This document shows positions 26,012 to 35,162 of a stretch of 47,095 bases of DNA, in pieces (the stretch's first letter is position 1; the number at the start of each line of letters is the position of its first letter). A program made the translations under genes and the position numbers. The notes beneath the pieces are model-generated. The model was not told where the DNA came from. It ran no database searches and saw only the letters and a list, made by a program, of their open reading frames with translations. The stretch comes from an uncultured Methylococcaceae bacterium (lineage in GTDB: Bacteria > Pseudomonadota > Gammaproteobacteria > Methylococcales > Methylomonadaceae): contig CAJAWH010000051.1 of assembly GCA_903945605.1 (NCBI GenBank), forward strand, positions 1-47,095, read 5' to 3'.

Positions 26012-26157
26012 TTTCACCCAACCTTATACCGCCCGCACCAATCACTCGCGAGCTGGTGTTGTCCAATTTCGACTGTGGCGAATACACCCTAAATGAATGG
26101 CTCAGAAGCGGAACCCGACTAACTCAAAATAATGAAAAAAGACTGGCTAATTTTTAG
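26008..26157 (+). pseudogene. tacT: TacT-type GNAT toxin, truncated
   Basis: The ATG overlaps the antitoxin stop (ATGA at 26008). The frame gives PAPITRELVLSNFDCGEYTL and NEWLRSGT, the conserved N-terminus of TacT acetyltransferase toxins, and then diverges and stops at 26155 after 49 residues. The acetyl-CoA binding core is missing. TacT toxins acetylate charged aminoacyl-tRNA. With both halves broken this is a dead module. Confidence 0.82.
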
Positions 26158-26188
26158 CATCCAAGCTTGTTGACGGCTGTTTCAAAGG

Positions 26189-26722
26189 TCAGCCAGACTT
26201 ACGCTGCAACAACTGGAATATATCCATATCAATCAAGCCGAAGGCGATAATCCACAAGCTGGCATCATAGACGTCCAACCAAGCTGATTGCCATGCCCAC
26301 GCCACCACCACGCCGATCAGGCCCAAAAATACCAGCACGCTTGCCAGCCAATAGCTACGCTTAAATTGCCGCACTTTAGCGGGCCAACGCGCCTCTGTTT
26401 CCAGCAAGGCAATCAGTGCGAACCACAACAACTCGTTGGTCACTTCCAACCATTCCTTGACTTGCAGATAGCGCAAAAAAACACCTATTATGATGGCAAT
26501 CAGCACATTCCTGATGTGTTGCTGGCGCTGTGCCGATAATATTATTGGCGAGGTGACAGCGTTTTGTAGCTCATAAAACACCAGCAGCAAAAGCCAAGCC
26601 AATGTGTCCAGACTGTTGGCCAATGAGCCGTAGTAGCCATAGGCGATCACATTGACCGCCAGTAATGCCACGATCAGCAGCTTGTGGCAAGGATAGGGCA
26701 ATACGGGAAAGAAGGAGGACAT
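26189..26722 (-). CDS. Integral membrane protein, unrecognised
   Basis: A 177-residue protein with about five hydrophobic helices: residues 13-33, 38-60, 70-90, 98-112 and 126-148, plus a weaker one near 155-170. A basic loop (AQRQQHIRN) and the stretch ETEARWPAKVRQFKRSYW lie between helices. The motif VFYELQNAVTSPIILSAQR near the middle is the most distinctive part. I do not recognise the family. It faces the tacAT scar and lies 88 bases downstream of the RNase AM-like gene on the same strand. Confidence 0.6.
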   Translation of the reverse strand: MSSFFPVLPYPCHKLLIVALLAVNVIAYGYYGSLANSLDTLAWLLLLVFYELQNAVTSPIILSAQRQQHIRNVLIAIIIGVFLRYLQVKEWLEVTNELLWFALIALLETEARWPAKVRQFKRSYWLASVLVFLGLIGVVVAWAWQSAWLDVYDASLWIIAFGLIDMDIFQLLQRKSG

Positions 26723-26810
26723 GCTTAAACCCCATTACGGTGCGGATGGTTTTACGCTAATGCGCTAGGCGGGCTTCTATTGTTGGGTTACCGGCATGAG
26801 GCCAGCAAAG

Positions 26811-27650
26811 CTACCCGCCCAACAAATCCCAAACCGGCAACACGCCGGGCGGCAAAGCTGCCAGTTTGCCCAGCTCCACCCACTGGTTGTCCGGGCTATG
26901 GAAGTCCGAACCGACCGACCCCGCCAAGCCAAAGCGTTTGGCGTAGCTGGACAAGGTATAAATCTCGTCAGGGTTGTAATGGCCGGTGACCACCTCCATG
27001 CCTTGCCCGCCCATTTGTTTGAAGGCATCCAGCAAACGGCGCATCCAACTCGCAGTCAGGCTATAGCGCAACGGGTGCGCCAAAACCGCAACGCCACCCG
27101 CTCCGGTTATCCAGCCCAGCACTTGTTCCAGTTCCGCCCACGGGGTCGGCACATACGCCGATTTGCCTTTGGCCAAGTAGCGGTCAAAAGCATCTTGCTG
27201 GCTGTTGACGTGGTGTTGCGAGAGCAAAAAATCGGCAAAATGGGAGCGCGTGATCATGCCCTCTCCGGCGGCTTTTTTGACCGCATCCAACGCCCCGGCA
27301 ATGCCTTTTTTTTCCAGTTTTTCGGCCATTTTCTCCGCCCTGAGCAAACGGATGTTTTGCAAGTTATGGGTGGCCTCAGCCAGCGCTGGATAGGCGGGGT
27401 CTATGCCTAAGCCAACCACATGCAAGCATTTGTTTTGCCACTGGCAAGACAGCTCTATGCCCGGTATCAGCCGCACCCCTTTGTCAGCAGCGGCCTGTTG
27501 GGCTTCCGCCAGCCCGCCGGTGGTGTCATGGTCGGTCAACGCCAAATCGGTCACGCCGTGACTGTGCGCCCTTAACACCAGTGCGCGGGGTGACAATGCG
27601 CCATCTGAAGCGGTCGAGTGGCAATGTAAATCATAAACCTTGGCATCCAT
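26811..27650 (-). CDS. rnm: PHP-domain phosphoesterase, RNase AM (TrpH/YciV) family
   Basis: A 279-residue PHP hydrolase. Metal-binding motifs in order: YDLHCHSTASDGAL, LTDHDTTGG, IPGIELSC, VLAHPLRYSL and GSDFHSPDNQW. E. coli RNase AM (YciV) is a 5'-3' exonuclease on short RNAs and trims 5' ends of rRNAs. The start ATG at 27650 shares one base with the stop of the upstream ABC exporter gene (TAATG), so the two are translationally coupled, an unusual pairing since yciV normally sits near trp or rluB genes. Confidence 0.88.
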   Translation of the reverse strand: MDAKVYDLHCHSTASDGALSPRALVLRAHSHGVTDLALTDHDTTGGLAEAQQAAADKGVRLIPGIELSCQWQNKCLHVVGLGIDPAYPALAEATHNLQNIRLLRAEKMAEKLEKKGIAGALDAVKKAAGEGMITRSHFADFLLSQHHVNSQQDAFDRYLAKGKSAYVPTPWAELEQVLGWITGAGGVAVLAHPLRYSLTASWMRRLLDAFKQMGGQGMEVVTGHYNPDEIYTLSSYAKRFGLAGSVGSDFHSPDNQWVELGKLAALPPGVLPVWDLLGG

Positions 27651-29473
27651 TATTGATATTCTCCATACAGTTTGGCGTATAAGCCATTTTGGTTGATCAG
27701 TGTTGCGTGTGGGCCTTGTTCGCAAATTTTGCCTTGTTCAAACACATATACATGATCGGCCTGCCGCACCGCGCTAAGCCGATGGGCAATAATAATAGTG
27801 GTGCGCCCTTTCAGGAATTCAGCCAATGCCAAGTGCAACTTGTATTCCGTTTCGCTATCCAATGCCGAAGTGGCTTCATCCAGTATCACCACTTTAGGGT
27901 CCGCAACAATCATACGCGCCAATGCCATACGCTGGCGTTGCCCGCCGGACAAGCGCATCCCATGCCGACCGATGACCGTATCCAAACCCGCTGGCAGGTC
28001 TTGCACGGCATCCGCCAATTGGGCGATCGCCAGCGCCTCCCACATGGCAGGGTCGCTGGCGGCACGGCCTAGCGTCAAATTAGCACGGATAGTGTCATTA
28101 AACAAAATGGGGTGTTGCAGCACCGTCACCACATTTTCCCTGACCACATCCAAGCCAATTTGGTCTATCGGCACATTATCAAAATAAATCTGCCCCGATT
28201 TTATCGGATATAGACCAATCAAGGTTTGCACCAAGGTTGATTTGCCGCCGCCACTCGCGCCCACCAACGCCACCTTGTCACCCGCCCGGATATGCAGGTT
28301 AATGCCATTAAGGATGGTGTCCTCGCCATAACTAAAATGCAGGTTTTCCACCCGCACCGAAACGGTTTTTTGGTTCAGGAAGGGGTTGGCAACATGCGGA
28401 TAATCGGGTTCTTGCTGCAAGGCTTGCAGCCGGTTAATGCGCACTAACGCCGCTTTGGCAGAATAAAACGCGTATTGGATGCTCAGCACCTCTTGTACTG
28501 GCCCCATCATAAACCACAAATAACCAAACACCGCCAGCATTTGCCCGATGCTCAGATCAGAGTAAAACACCATCAGCATGGCACAGGCGCGGAACACATC
28601 AAAACCGAACAAAAACACTAAAAAGCTTAACCGTCCGGCGGCATCGCTTTGCCATGCATAAGCGACTGAGGAATCCTTAACCATCCCGGCAGAAGCGATT
28701 AATTGCTTGCAATAATAGTGTTCGCGGTTGCTGGCGCGGATTTGATGGATTGCTTCCAGCGTTTCGGTCAAGGCCTGCTGGAACACTTCATAAGCGCTGT
28801 TTTCTTTGGCTTTTAAATTTTTTACCCGACCACCAATGACGCGCGTAAAATAAATCACCAACGGGTTCAACAACAGGATGAACAGCCCCAATTGCCAATG
28901 CATCCACAATAAAATGACCGCCGTACCAATAATGGTCAGTAAGGCGATCAACAGCTTGCTGAGTGTGCTGCCAATAAAGTTATCCAGTGTATCCAAATCC
29001 GTCACCAAATGGGTGACCACCGTACCCGTACCCAAGCTTTCGTATTCGGACATGGAGATGGTCTGCAAATGGCCGATCAGGTTTTTGCGGATCATAAACA
29101 CCACCTCTTTGGACAACACCGAAAATTGCCGCAGTTGGATGGTGTTAAAAACAATTGAAACAATACGCAACAGCAAACTTGCCAACAACACCGCAGCAAT
29201 ATAAACAACCGGTATATGCCAATCAGGCGGGGTAAATTGATTGATGAAACCAAGCACATGACCCGGTTTGTTGAGCAATACCTCGTCAACCAGCAACGGC
29301 ATCAACAGCGGCACCGGCACACTGGCAAGGGTGGCAAGCAGGGCGACCAAATGGGCGTAAAACAAGCGTTTCTTATGCCGTAAAGCAAGCTTTCTGATGG
29401 CTTTCCATGAATAGGGGGTGGCAGGAGCAGAAGGCACGGCAGTGGTCAAATCAATAGTGTGTTTGTTGTCCAT
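27650..29473 (-). CDS. ABC exporter, fused permease and ATPase
   Basis: A 607-residue half-transporter with six membrane helices (residues about 35-330) and a C-terminal ATPase. Walker A is LVGASGGGKSTLVQTLIGL, the signature is LSGGQRQRMALARMI and Walker B is KVVILDEATSALDSE, followed by the H-loop AHRLSAV. It belongs to the MsbA/LmrA-like multidrug and lipid exporter class and should work as a homodimer. Substrate cannot be predicted. It forms a two-gene unit with the RNase AM-like gene. Confidence 0.9.
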   Translation of the reverse strand: MDNKHTIDLTTAVPSAPATPYSWKAIRKLALRHKKRLFYAHLVALLATLASVPVPLLMPLLVDEVLLNKPGHVLGFINQFTPPDWHIPVVYIAAVLLASLLLRIVSIVFNTIQLRQFSVLSKEVVFMIRKNLIGHLQTISMSEYESLGTGTVVTHLVTDLDTLDNFIGSTLSKLLIALLTIIGTAVILLWMHWQLGLFILLLNPLVIYFTRVIGGRVKNLKAKENSAYEVFQQALTETLEAIHQIRASNREHYYCKQLIASAGMVKDSSVAYAWQSDAAGRLSFLVFLFGFDVFRACAMLMVFYSDLSIGQMLAVFGYLWFMMGPVQEVLSIQYAFYSAKAALVRINRLQALQQEPDYPHVANPFLNQKTVSVRVENLHFSYGEDTILNGINLHIRAGDKVALVGASGGGKSTLVQTLIGLYPIKSGQIYFDNVPIDQIGLDVVRENVVTVLQHPILFNDTIRANLTLGRAASDPAMWEALAIAQLADAVQDLPAGLDTVIGRHGMRLSGGQRQRMALARMIVADPKVVILDEATSALDSETEYKLHLALAEFLKGRTTIIIAHRLSAVRQADHVYVFEQGKICEQGPHATLINQNGLYAKLYGEYQ

Positions 29474-29644
29474 TGTAGCACCGCGCCATTATATTAAGCC
29501 AAACTGAAAAATGCCGGGCACTGCTGATAGCCCCCAGCCGCTGCAAATTATTTCACACAGCACTTATTCTAAACAGCCACCCTATCCGCCAAAAAGCTTA
29601 AATGTTAGAATCCCCTCCATCACCATCAATCTGAAAAGGAAAAT

Positions 29645-29920
29645 ATGAGCAAAATTACTATCGAACATAACCCAAGTCCAGAACGGCTAAAAGAACTTGG
29701 CGTTTCCAGCTGGCCTATTTGGGAAAAAGAAGTGTCAAAGTTCCCGATTGATTTTGATGAAACAGAAACCGCCTACGTGCTGGAAGGCGAAATTATAGTG
29801 ACCCCGGCCGGTGGCGAGCCAGTGACCATAGTACCCGGTGATTTGGTGATGTTCCATGCCGGTTTGGATAGCCAGTGGGAAGTGGTCAAACCGTTACGCA
29901 AACACTATCATTACGATTGA
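29645..29920 (+). CDS. Small cupin-domain protein
   Basis: A 91-residue single-domain cupin of the DUF861 type, with FDETETAYVLEGEIIVTPAG and VTIVPGDLVMFHAGLDSQWE. The first motif lacks the usual HxH, having T-A-Y-V instead, as in other DUF861 members, so metal binding is doubtful. AAAAGGAAA precedes the ATG. It stands alone and is followed by a clear terminator. Confidence 0.85.
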   Translation: MSKITIEHNPSPERLKELGVSSWPIWEKEVSKFPIDFDETETAYVLEGEIIVTPAGGEPVTIVPGDLVMFHAGLDSQWEVVKPLRKHYHYD

Positions 29921-29949
29921 TAGGGTGGCTGGTTAGCCCGCTAAAAAGC

Positions 29950-29980
29950 AAAAAAGGCATTCATACTGGATGCCTTTTTT
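29950..29980. terminator. Bidirectional rho-independent terminator
   Basis: AAAAAAGGCAT and ATGCCTTTTTT form an 11-bp stem around a nine-base loop at 29950-29980. A- and T-runs on the two sides let it act in both directions, ending the cupin gene on the plus strand and the DUF2905 gene on the minus strand. Confidence 0.85.
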
Positions 29981-30001
29981 ATGGCGGCTAGCGAAGCCGC
30001 T

Positions 30002-30217
30002 TTATTTGCGTAAAAAAATATTGGCCAGCAAAGAACCTAGCAAACTGACCGCAATCATTGAGGTGATTGGTATAAAGACCCTGCTGTTGGCGTTTTCAAT
30101 ATTGATATCGCCAGGCAAGTTGCCGAACCAACTGACCAGCCAAGGCGCGTAACGCAACACCAGCCCCAGCACAATAATAGCAGCACCCAAACTTATTAAT
30201 AGTTGGCTAAAACTCAT
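30002..30217 (-). CDS. DUF2905 small membrane protein
   Basis: A 71-residue protein with two helices: MSFSQLLISLGAAIIVLGLV, then the DUF2905 core WFGNLPGDINIENANSRVFI followed by a second hydrophobic segment ending ANIFLRK. The ATG at 30217 has AGGAG about eight bases upstream, which decides it over the GTG six bases earlier. Function is unknown; the family is widespread in bacteria. Confidence 0.88.
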   Translation of the reverse strand: MSFSQLLISLGAAIIVLGLVLRYAPWLVSWFGNLPGDINIENANSRVFIPITSMIAVSLLGSLLANIFLRK

Positions 30218-30430
30218 AGACACGCTCCTGTCAGCCTTAAAATAACCGGATTATTGTGCTGTAGCATCCACCTGATAAACTTAATGTCAAGCCTATTTAA
30301 TGCCCCTAACGGATATTACCTAAACGACCAAGCCTTTGACGGCCAATAAACACTCTGCCAAGTGTGGTCGCTCAAGTGTGAGCAACCCTGTTAAGGCAGC
30401 GATGCCCGTACAGGCAACAAGAGATTAACC

Positions 30431-31414
30431 ATGCCGGACGATAATAATAATTATTTAAATAGCAGCAATTACGGTTTTGATCCTAGCTACGGCTATTCAT
30501 TGGCACAGTTGCTGACTGTGCCAACGCCGCGCGAGCCTAAAGACTTTAAGGATTTTTGGCAAGCCCGTTACCAGCAAGCCCTGTTGCAAAAACCGCAACC
30601 GCGCCTTAAGGCGTTGGACTATCCGCACCCAGATTGGCGAATTTTTGCCGTTAGTTACAGTTCCACCGATAATTTTCCCATACATGGCTGGTTGCTGTTG
30701 CCAAAGACAGGTATCATCAAGCGGGGCTTTGTCATCGGGCATGGTTATGGTGGTCGGGATGCACCGGATTTCCATTTGCCCTTTAAAGATGCCGCCTTGC
30801 TGTTCCCTTGCTTCCGTGGCCTGTCGCTCAGCACTTGCAAAGGCATATCGGCAGACCCCTATTGGCATGTGCTGCACAATATCGACCAGCATGACCGCTA
30901 TATCCTAGGCGGTTGCGTAGAAGATATTTGGCTTGCCGTTAGCGCCCTGTTGACCTTATTCCCTAAGCTAAGCGGGCATCTGGGCTATTTGGGCATCAGC
31001 TTTGCAGGCGGCATAGGCGCGTTGGCGTTGGCATGGGACGGACGCATTGCGCGTGGGCATTTAAATGTGCCCACCTTTGGCAATCAGCCGTTACGCCTGA
31101 AACTGCCCACCCAAGGCAGCGCCCACAGTGTGCAACAGTATTACCAAAGCCACAAAAAACAGACCTTACAGGTGTTGCGTTACTTTGATGCGGCATTGGC
31201 GGCCAAACATATCGCCCAGCCCATGCATTGCGCTTGCGCCCTGTTTGACCCGTGCGTCGCCCCACCCGGGCAATTTGCCATTTACAATGCACTGCCTGCC
31301 CGCAAACAATTGTTTGTGCTTGATGCCGGGCATTACAGCTACCCCAACCAAGCGCAGCAAGAACAGCTGCTGCTTGAAGAGCTTAACCACTTTTTTGCCC
31401 CTCTCGGGTATTAA
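30431..31414 (+). CDS. Acetylxylan esterase-like alpha/beta hydrolase
   Basis: A 327-residue alpha/beta hydrolase of the AXE1 type (acetylxylan or cephalosporin-C deacetylase-like). The N-terminus has PREPKDFKDFWQARYQQAL, typical of that family. The nucleophile sits in LGYLGISFAGGIGALAL, the Asp in FDPCVAPPGQFAIYNAL, and the His in LDAGHYSYPNQ. There is no signal peptide, so it is cytoplasmic. A GYG.RDAP oxyanion region is visible as GHGYGGRDAPDFHLP. The gene is followed 34 bases later by a second, unrelated hydrolase. Confidence 0.82.
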   Translation: MPDDNNNYLNSSNYGFDPSYGYSLAQLLTVPTPREPKDFKDFWQARYQQALLQKPQPRLKALDYPHPDWRIFAVSYSSTDNFPIHGWLLLPKTGIIKRGFVIGHGYGGRDAPDFHLPFKDAALLFPCFRGLSLSTCKGISADPYWHVLHNIDQHDRYILGGCVEDIWLAVSALLTLFPKLSGHLGYLGISFAGGIGALALAWDGRIARGHLNVPTFGNQPLRLKLPTQGSAHSVQQYYQSHKKQTLQVLRYFDAALAAKHIAQPMHCACALFDPCVAPPGQFAIYNALPARKQLFVLDAGHYSYPNQAQQEQLLLEELNHFFAPLGY

Positions 31415-31448
31415 CTTTAAGTCAAACCACTAAACCAGGAGCTTTTTG

Positions 31449-32177
31449 ATGAACCGCGAGTATCACAAGTGGTGGAGTGATAAGTTGCAACGGGATATGG
31501 AGTTGCTGATATTTGGCCATGCCGGCGCCAAAGTGCTGGTGTTCCCTTCCCGCGACGGACGTTTTTACGAATATGAAAACTTGGGCATTGTGGAGTCCGT
31601 CCGGCACAAAATAGAGCAAGGCTTTTTACAGCTGTACTGCATCGACAGCGTTTATTCGGAAACTTTCTATTGTGGTTGGGCGCACCCCGCCGGACGGGTG
31701 TTACGGCATATTGCCTACGAGCAATATATCCTTGATGAAGTCATCCCTTTCATGAACAGGCAAAACCCGCACGAGTGCATCATCTCGCACGGCATCAGCC
31801 TGGGGGCTTACCATGCCGCCAATATCGCCTTCCGCCACCCGCACCTGTTCAAAAAGCTGGCGGCTTTTTCAGGCCGCTATGACCTGACCCTGAACATTGA
31901 AAGTTTTAGCGACCTGCTGGACGGGTTCTATAACGAAGACATTTACTTCCACACCCCCAGCCATTTTCTGCCCAATTTGACTTGCGGTTGGCATCTGCAA
32001 CATTTACGGGCCATGGACATTATTTTGGTGATTGGCGCGGAAGACCCGTTTTTGCAAAACAACCAGGAAATAAGCGCCATTTTGGCCAACAAAGGCATTA
32101 GCCACCAACTGATTGTCTGGGATGGCCGGGCGCACCGAGGCCGCTATTGGCGAATGATGGCCCCGCTTTATTTGTAA
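31449..32177 (+). CDS. Putative esterase, alpha/beta hydrolase
   Basis: A 242-residue protein resembling the esterase D/putative esterase family (PF00756). The nucleophile elbow is SHGISLGAYHAANIAFRHP, an acidic residue lies in LVIGAEDPFLQNN, and the histidine in IVWDGRAHRGRYWRMM. The start begins NREYHKWWSDKLQRDMELLI. ATG 31449 is preferred over the in-frame TTG just before it, with AGGAG about eight bases upstream. No signal peptide. It probably forms an operon with the preceding AXE1-like gene. Confidence 0.82.
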   Translation: MNREYHKWWSDKLQRDMELLIFGHAGAKVLVFPSRDGRFYEYENLGIVESVRHKIEQGFLQLYCIDSVYSETFYCGWAHPAGRVLRHIAYEQYILDEVIPFMNRQNPHECIISHGISLGAYHAANIAFRHPHLFKKLAAFSGRYDLTLNIESFSDLLDGFYNEDIYFHTPSHFLPNLTCGWHLQHLRAMDIILVIGAEDPFLQNNQEISAILANKGISHQLIVWDGRAHRGRYWRMMAPLYL

Positions 32178-32263
32178 CTGGTGTTACGCCGATGGCAAGC
32201 TATGAATAAAGCAGCTGATTCCCTGATGGAAGTCGAAGGGAGCTGCTTCCCTCCCTGATTTTT

Positions 32264-35065
32264 ATGTTCATTTCTTGTCCAGAAACTACCCAAATGAAAA
32301 GCTCACCCAGCCAAACAATCAACTTGTTACAGTCCTTGGCGTTTCCGGTTATTGCTTGTGCCTTGTCAATACGGTTCTGGGACACCCTTCACCCCTTTGC
32401 TTTCTTGTTGTTTTATCCGGCGGTTTTATGTAGTGGTTGGCTGTGCGGGTTGAAGGGCGGTGTGGCTGCCACGGTGCTTTCTGTTGTGCTCATCGCGGTT
32501 TTTTTCATGGAACCGTCATCAATCATTGCTCCCGCCAAAGCCATCAGCCTAAATTATGGGGCGTTGGCTATCTTTCTATGTGCAGGTTTTCTGAGTGCTT
32601 GGCTGCTACAATTGCAGCGCAAACAAAAGCAATTGCTGGCAATGCAGGAAGAACTGCAGCAGGCATTGGAACAAGCGAACTTGGCGGCAGAACGTTTCAC
32701 CGTGCTGTTTGAGCGTTCCCCGTTTGGGATTGCCTTGGTTGATTCCCGTAATGGCCAAGTGTTAGAGGTCAACCAACGCGTTGCCGACATCACTGGCCGG
32801 ACGCGCCAAGAGTTGGCGAAAATTGACTGGATGAGCATCACCCACCCCGATGACATACAAGAGGACTTGGCGCTCTTCGCCAGATTTAGCGCCAGTGAAA
32901 TGCCCTATTTCCAGAGGAGCAAGCGTTATTTGCAGCCGGATGGATCAATTGTCCAAGCCAATCTAACTGTAGTGTCGGTTAAGGTGGCGGCTGGAGACCC
33001 GCCACAACATCTGGCTATAATCCAAGATATGACTCCGCACTTAGCGCTGCAGCAAAACTTGGCAGAATCGCAACAGCAAGCCGATGAGCTGTTTAAATCC
33101 CATCAGCAATTACAAACGCTATTTGATGTGGCGGACGTGGGGTTGGCTTTTACTAAAAACCGCACGGTGTATCGTTGCAACCACAAGCTTGAGGTGTTAT
33201 TGGGCTATCAGCCTGGCGAATTGGTTGGCAAACCTACCCGAGTCTGGTTTTCTGATGAGAAAACGCATCAGCTTATTGGCGAGGAAATCGCCCGCAGCAT
33301 GGCATCCGGAAAAACCTACGAATTTGAGCTGGATACACTCAGAAAAGACGGCTGCACTTTCAAAAGCCGGATTTTGGTGCAACCTTTCGATAAGCAGAAT
33401 CTGGAGCTAGGCAACATAGGCATTTTTCAGGACATCACCCAGCAATGGCAAGCCAATCATACGTTGACGCAGCAAAACCACCAACTTAACAGGCTTGCCC
33501 AACAACTTTCCCTGGCCAAGGAGGCGGCTGGTCTTGGTATTTGGGTTTTGGATATGGCCAGCGGCCAATTGGAATGGGACAGGGAAATGCGCAAAATCTA
33601 TGGGGTGGCCCCTGAATATCCAGACAAAGGCATCACTTATGACTTTTGGAAATCTTTCGTGCATCCCGAAGACTGGACAGAAAAGGAAGCCATCGCGAAA
33701 CAGCGGATTAACCAATCAGGCAGCTTGGAAGAAGCCCAAGATAAGGTCTATCGCATCATCCTGTCAGACGGCACTATCCGTTACATTAATTCCAGGGCAT
33801 CTATGGAAAATAACGCAACGTGCCAACCCGCCCGCATGATCGGCATCAACATGGATGTCACCCGCTATTATGAGCAACAACAGGCATTACAAACAGCCAA
33901 AGACCTGGCGGAGACGGCTAACCAAGCAAAGAGCAGTTTCTTGGCCAATATGAGCCATGAGATCCGCACGCCCATGAACGCCATTATCAACCTGACCGAT
34001 CTGGCACTGGATTCTGAGCTGACTGCGCAGCAGCGTGATTATCTGGGCCATGTCCAAGATGCCTCCAAGAATTTGCTGGGCATCATCAATGATATTTTGG
34101 ATTATTCCAAAATCGAGGCGGGCTATTTGCATATCGAATCGGCCCCGTTTTGTTTGGCGGATACCATAGACAGCTCTGCCAACCTGTTCCATGGCCAAAT
34201 CGCCCAAAAAGGCTTGGCATGGTCGGTGGCTGCGGCAAAGGAGGTGCCGCAACTGCTGCTTGGCGATAGCTTGCGGCTAGGTCAAGTACTGAACAATTTG
34301 ATTGGCAACGCCGTCAAATTCACCGCGCATGGCAGCATCCGCCTGACTGTTGGGCGGTTGCCGCCGTCAGACCCCGATACAACGTCAATCTGGCTGGGCT
34401 TTAGTATCACCGACACCGGCATCGGCATAGCACCGGAATTGCTACCGCTGCTGTTCCAGCCCTTTGCACAGGCCGACGGTTCAATTACGCGCCGTTTCGG
34501 CGGCACGGGGCTGGGGTTGTCCATCGTACGGCGACTGGTCGGGCTGATGGGTGGTGAGCTGACTGTTACCAGTCAGCCCGGTGCAGGCAGCACCTTTGCC
34601 TTCACCGCCCGTTTTGGGCGCATTGACCCGCACACCCCTCAGCCATCCGTAACCGTCTCCGAAAGCCTCCAATCACTGTCAGCCCTTCATCATGCCGAAA
34701 TCCTGCTGGTTGAAGACAATAAGCTCAACCAGATTGCCGCATTGGGTCTACTGAAAAAAATGCAGCTTAACGTCACGGTGGCCAGCAATGGCACTGAGGC
34801 TATTGACTGGGTGCAAAAGAAGCACTTTGCCGCCGTGCTGATGGACTTGCACATGCCGGTCATGGGCGGGCTTGAGGCGGCACGGCATATCCGCGCGTTG
34901 CCCGAAGGGGACAGCCTACCGCTCATTGCACTGACCGCCGACGTAATGGGCGATGTCATTGAAAGCTGCCAAGAGGCCGGCATGAACGACTATTTGTCCA
35001 AACCATTGGATGCCGATCTGCTGGCTAAGAGCCTGTTAAAATGGGTGGGTCAAAGCCAACCCTAG
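32264..35065 (+). CDS. Hybrid sensor histidine kinase with three PAS domains and receiver
   Basis: A 933-residue membrane sensor. Order: DUF4118-like transmembrane block (about 18-110), short coiled coil, three PAS/PAC modules (about 145-265, 280-400, 420-545), HisKA with the phospho-acceptor H565 in MSHEIRTPMNAI, ATPase with N-box NLIGNAVKF and G-boxes DTGIGIAPE and GGTGLGLSIV, then a receiver domain with D861 in VLMDLHMPVMGG and the conserved DYLSKPLDA lysine. No periplasmic sensor domain is present, so the input is probably intramembrane or cytosolic. No response regulator is encoded nearby. The start ATG 32264 is the longest; an alternative ATG is at 32294. Confidence 0.92.
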   Translation: MFISCPETTQMKSSPSQTINLLQSLAFPVIACALSIRFWDTLHPFAFLLFYPAVLCSGWLCGLKGGVAATVLSVVLIAVFFMEPSSIIAPAKAISLNYGALAIFLCAGFLSAWLLQLQRKQKQLLAMQEELQQALEQANLAAERFTVLFERSPFGIALVDSRNGQVLEVNQRVADITGRTRQELAKIDWMSITHPDDIQEDLALFARFSASEMPYFQRSKRYLQPDGSIVQANLTVVSVKVAAGDPPQHLAIIQDMTPHLALQQNLAESQQQADELFKSHQQLQTLFDVADVGLAFTKNRTVYRCNHKLEVLLGYQPGELVGKPTRVWFSDEKTHQLIGEEIARSMASGKTYEFELDTLRKDGCTFKSRILVQPFDKQNLELGNIGIFQDITQQWQANHTLTQQNHQLNRLAQQLSLAKEAAGLGIWVLDMASGQLEWDREMRKIYGVAPEYPDKGITYDFWKSFVHPEDWTEKEAIAKQRINQSGSLEEAQDKVYRIILSDGTIRYINSRASMENNATCQPARMIGINMDVTRYYEQQQALQTAKDLAETANQAKSSFLANMSHEIRTPMNAIINLTDLALDSELTAQQRDYLGHVQDASKNLLGIINDILDYSKIEAGYLHIESAPFCLADTIDSSANLFHGQIAQKGLAWSVAAAKEVPQLLLGDSLRLGQVLNNLIGNAVKFTAHGSIRLTVGRLPPSDPDTTSIWLGFSITDTGIGIAPELLPLLFQPFAQADGSITRRFGGTGLGLSIVRRLVGLMGGELTVTSQPGAGSTFAFTARFGRIDPHTPQPSVTVSESLQSLSALHHAEILLVEDNKLNQIAALGLLKKMQLNVTVASNGTEAIDWVQKKHFAAVLMDLHMPVMGGLEAARHIRALPEGDSLPLIALTADVMGDVIESCQEAGMNDYLSKPLDADLLAKSLLKWVGQSQP

Positions 35066-35162
35066 TTATGATGGGGATGAGATGAGGCAAGGCAGGACGT
35101 TACCAACGTATTAAGTTGGAGGAGTTCCTTACAACGTTAAAAAACATTAAGCAGGCAAAAGC

